Source: Sarcophilus harrisii (Eukaryota > Chordata > Mammalia > Dasyuromorphia > Dasyuridae). Taken from it: a stretch of 64,000 nt of DNA. The translations under genes and the position numbers were made by a program. Each line of letters begins with the position of its first letter. Position 1 is the first letter of the stretch. The DNA lies in the NCBI RefSeq assembly GCF_902635505.1, contig NC_045427.1, positions 134,401,960 through 134,465,959 on the forward strand. The letters run 5' to 3'. This document shows positions 63,576 through 64,000 of the stretch, piece by piece. The notes beneath the pieces were generated by a model. The model did not search any database. It was given only the letters and a program-made list of their open reading frames with translations, and was not told the origin of the DNA.

Positions 63576-63661
63576 TAAATGTTTATTGTTAATCACCATT
63601 CTTTGGATTCTGTGTTAAACCAATTCTTAATTCTACCATTATTCCCTCTATCTCTTTCTCC

Positions 63662-63775
63662 ACATGGTGCTATAGAAAAGGTTTGGAGTCATGAGAACCT
63701 CTGGATGATGGTAGGCAAGTCACTGAATCTCTCTGGATATGCTGCCTTATCTGTGAAGATTCATTCTAGCTTTAA
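63662..63775 (+). mobile_element. CORE-SINE fragment (MIR/THER1-type)
   Basis: GGTGCTATAGAAAAGGTTTG, GGAGTCATGAGAACCT, GGCAAGTCACTGAATCTCTC and TGCCTTATCTGTGAAG are in SINE order. It splits the CR1/L3-like sequence. Confidence 0.6.
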
Positions 63776-64000
63776 ATTAGTTATCTACAAGAATATTATC
63801 AGATTTTGTCAAATACCTTGTTGAAATCCATGTGTATTATAGTTGACAGTATTTCCCTACTCTGTTCCTCCCATAACATCAAAAAAGAAAATGAGGTCAG
63901 CTCAACATGACCTGTCACTATTGTTAGTGCCTGTCTTCAGTGCTCTCAAGCTATATTTTTAAGCATTCATTTTAGAATTTACCCAGAATAACAATCAGGT

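Larger units (their letters stand above)
62930..64000 (-). mobile_element. CR1/L3-like LINE fragment with two later insertions
   Basis: Antisense LINE sequence appears in three pieces: about 62930-63085 (GTTGATAAAAGTTTTTGAAT, AGGCCAAGTTTTGTACC), 63576-63661, and 63776 to the window end (GATTTTGTCAAATACCTTGTTGAAATCCATG). The order of phrases matches CR1-class LINEs shared by amniotes. An L1 tail (63086-63575) and a SINE (63662-63775) split it. It runs off the window. Confidence 0.6.

Noticed and set aside
1-64000. An undescribed multi-gene system
   Set aside because: Only two known host genes and dead or short repeats could be supported; nothing points to a new system.

Overview
This is nuclear DNA of a mammal, almost certainly an Australian marsupial. 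Two host genes can be read. On the minus strand, 8460-13418 holds all five coding exons of DOK2 (docking protein 2). On the plus strand, 52542-52559 holds the first coding exon of XPO7 (exportin 7), inside a CpG island. DOK2 and XPO7 are also divergent neighbours on human 8p21.3, so the synteny supports both calls. Marsupial origin rests on the SINEs: tRNA-headed copies ending CCCCAATTGCCTCAGC plus poly(A) (WSINE1 type, known from Australian marsupials), MAR1-type and MIR/THER1-type CORE-SINEs, and a marsupial style of L1 3' end. A dasyurid-like species is possible, but the sequence alone does not settle it.

Layout. 1-7940: gene-free DNA downstream of DOK2, with old L2 and CORE-SINE copies, a GA microsatellite and an old 13-bp minisatellite split by a SINE. 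7945-13418: DOK2, with its probable poly(A) signal, 3'UTR, five exons and four introns. 13419-51950: about 39 kb of intergenic DNA, built mostly from L1, L2, CR1/L3-like and SINE copies in nested layers. It also contains a mariner MITE broken by an L1 tail, a U6 snRNA retropseudogene and a 27-bp minisatellite that grew inside an L2 copy. 51950-53780: XPO7 CpG-island promoter and exon 1. 52560-64000: the start of XPO7 intron 1, repeat-poor to about 58.5 kb, then L2, CR1/L3-like, L1 and Tigger-like copies.

DOK2 is a haematopoietic adaptor acting downstream of receptor tyrosine kinases. XPO7 is a broadly expressed nuclear transport receptor. They share a neighbourhood but no evident pathway. I found no CRISPR array, operon, intact transposase or reverse transcriptase, recognisable endogenous retrovirus, or undescribed gene system. 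The interest lies in a complete DOK2 model, the XPO7 start, and datable layers of nested repeats.
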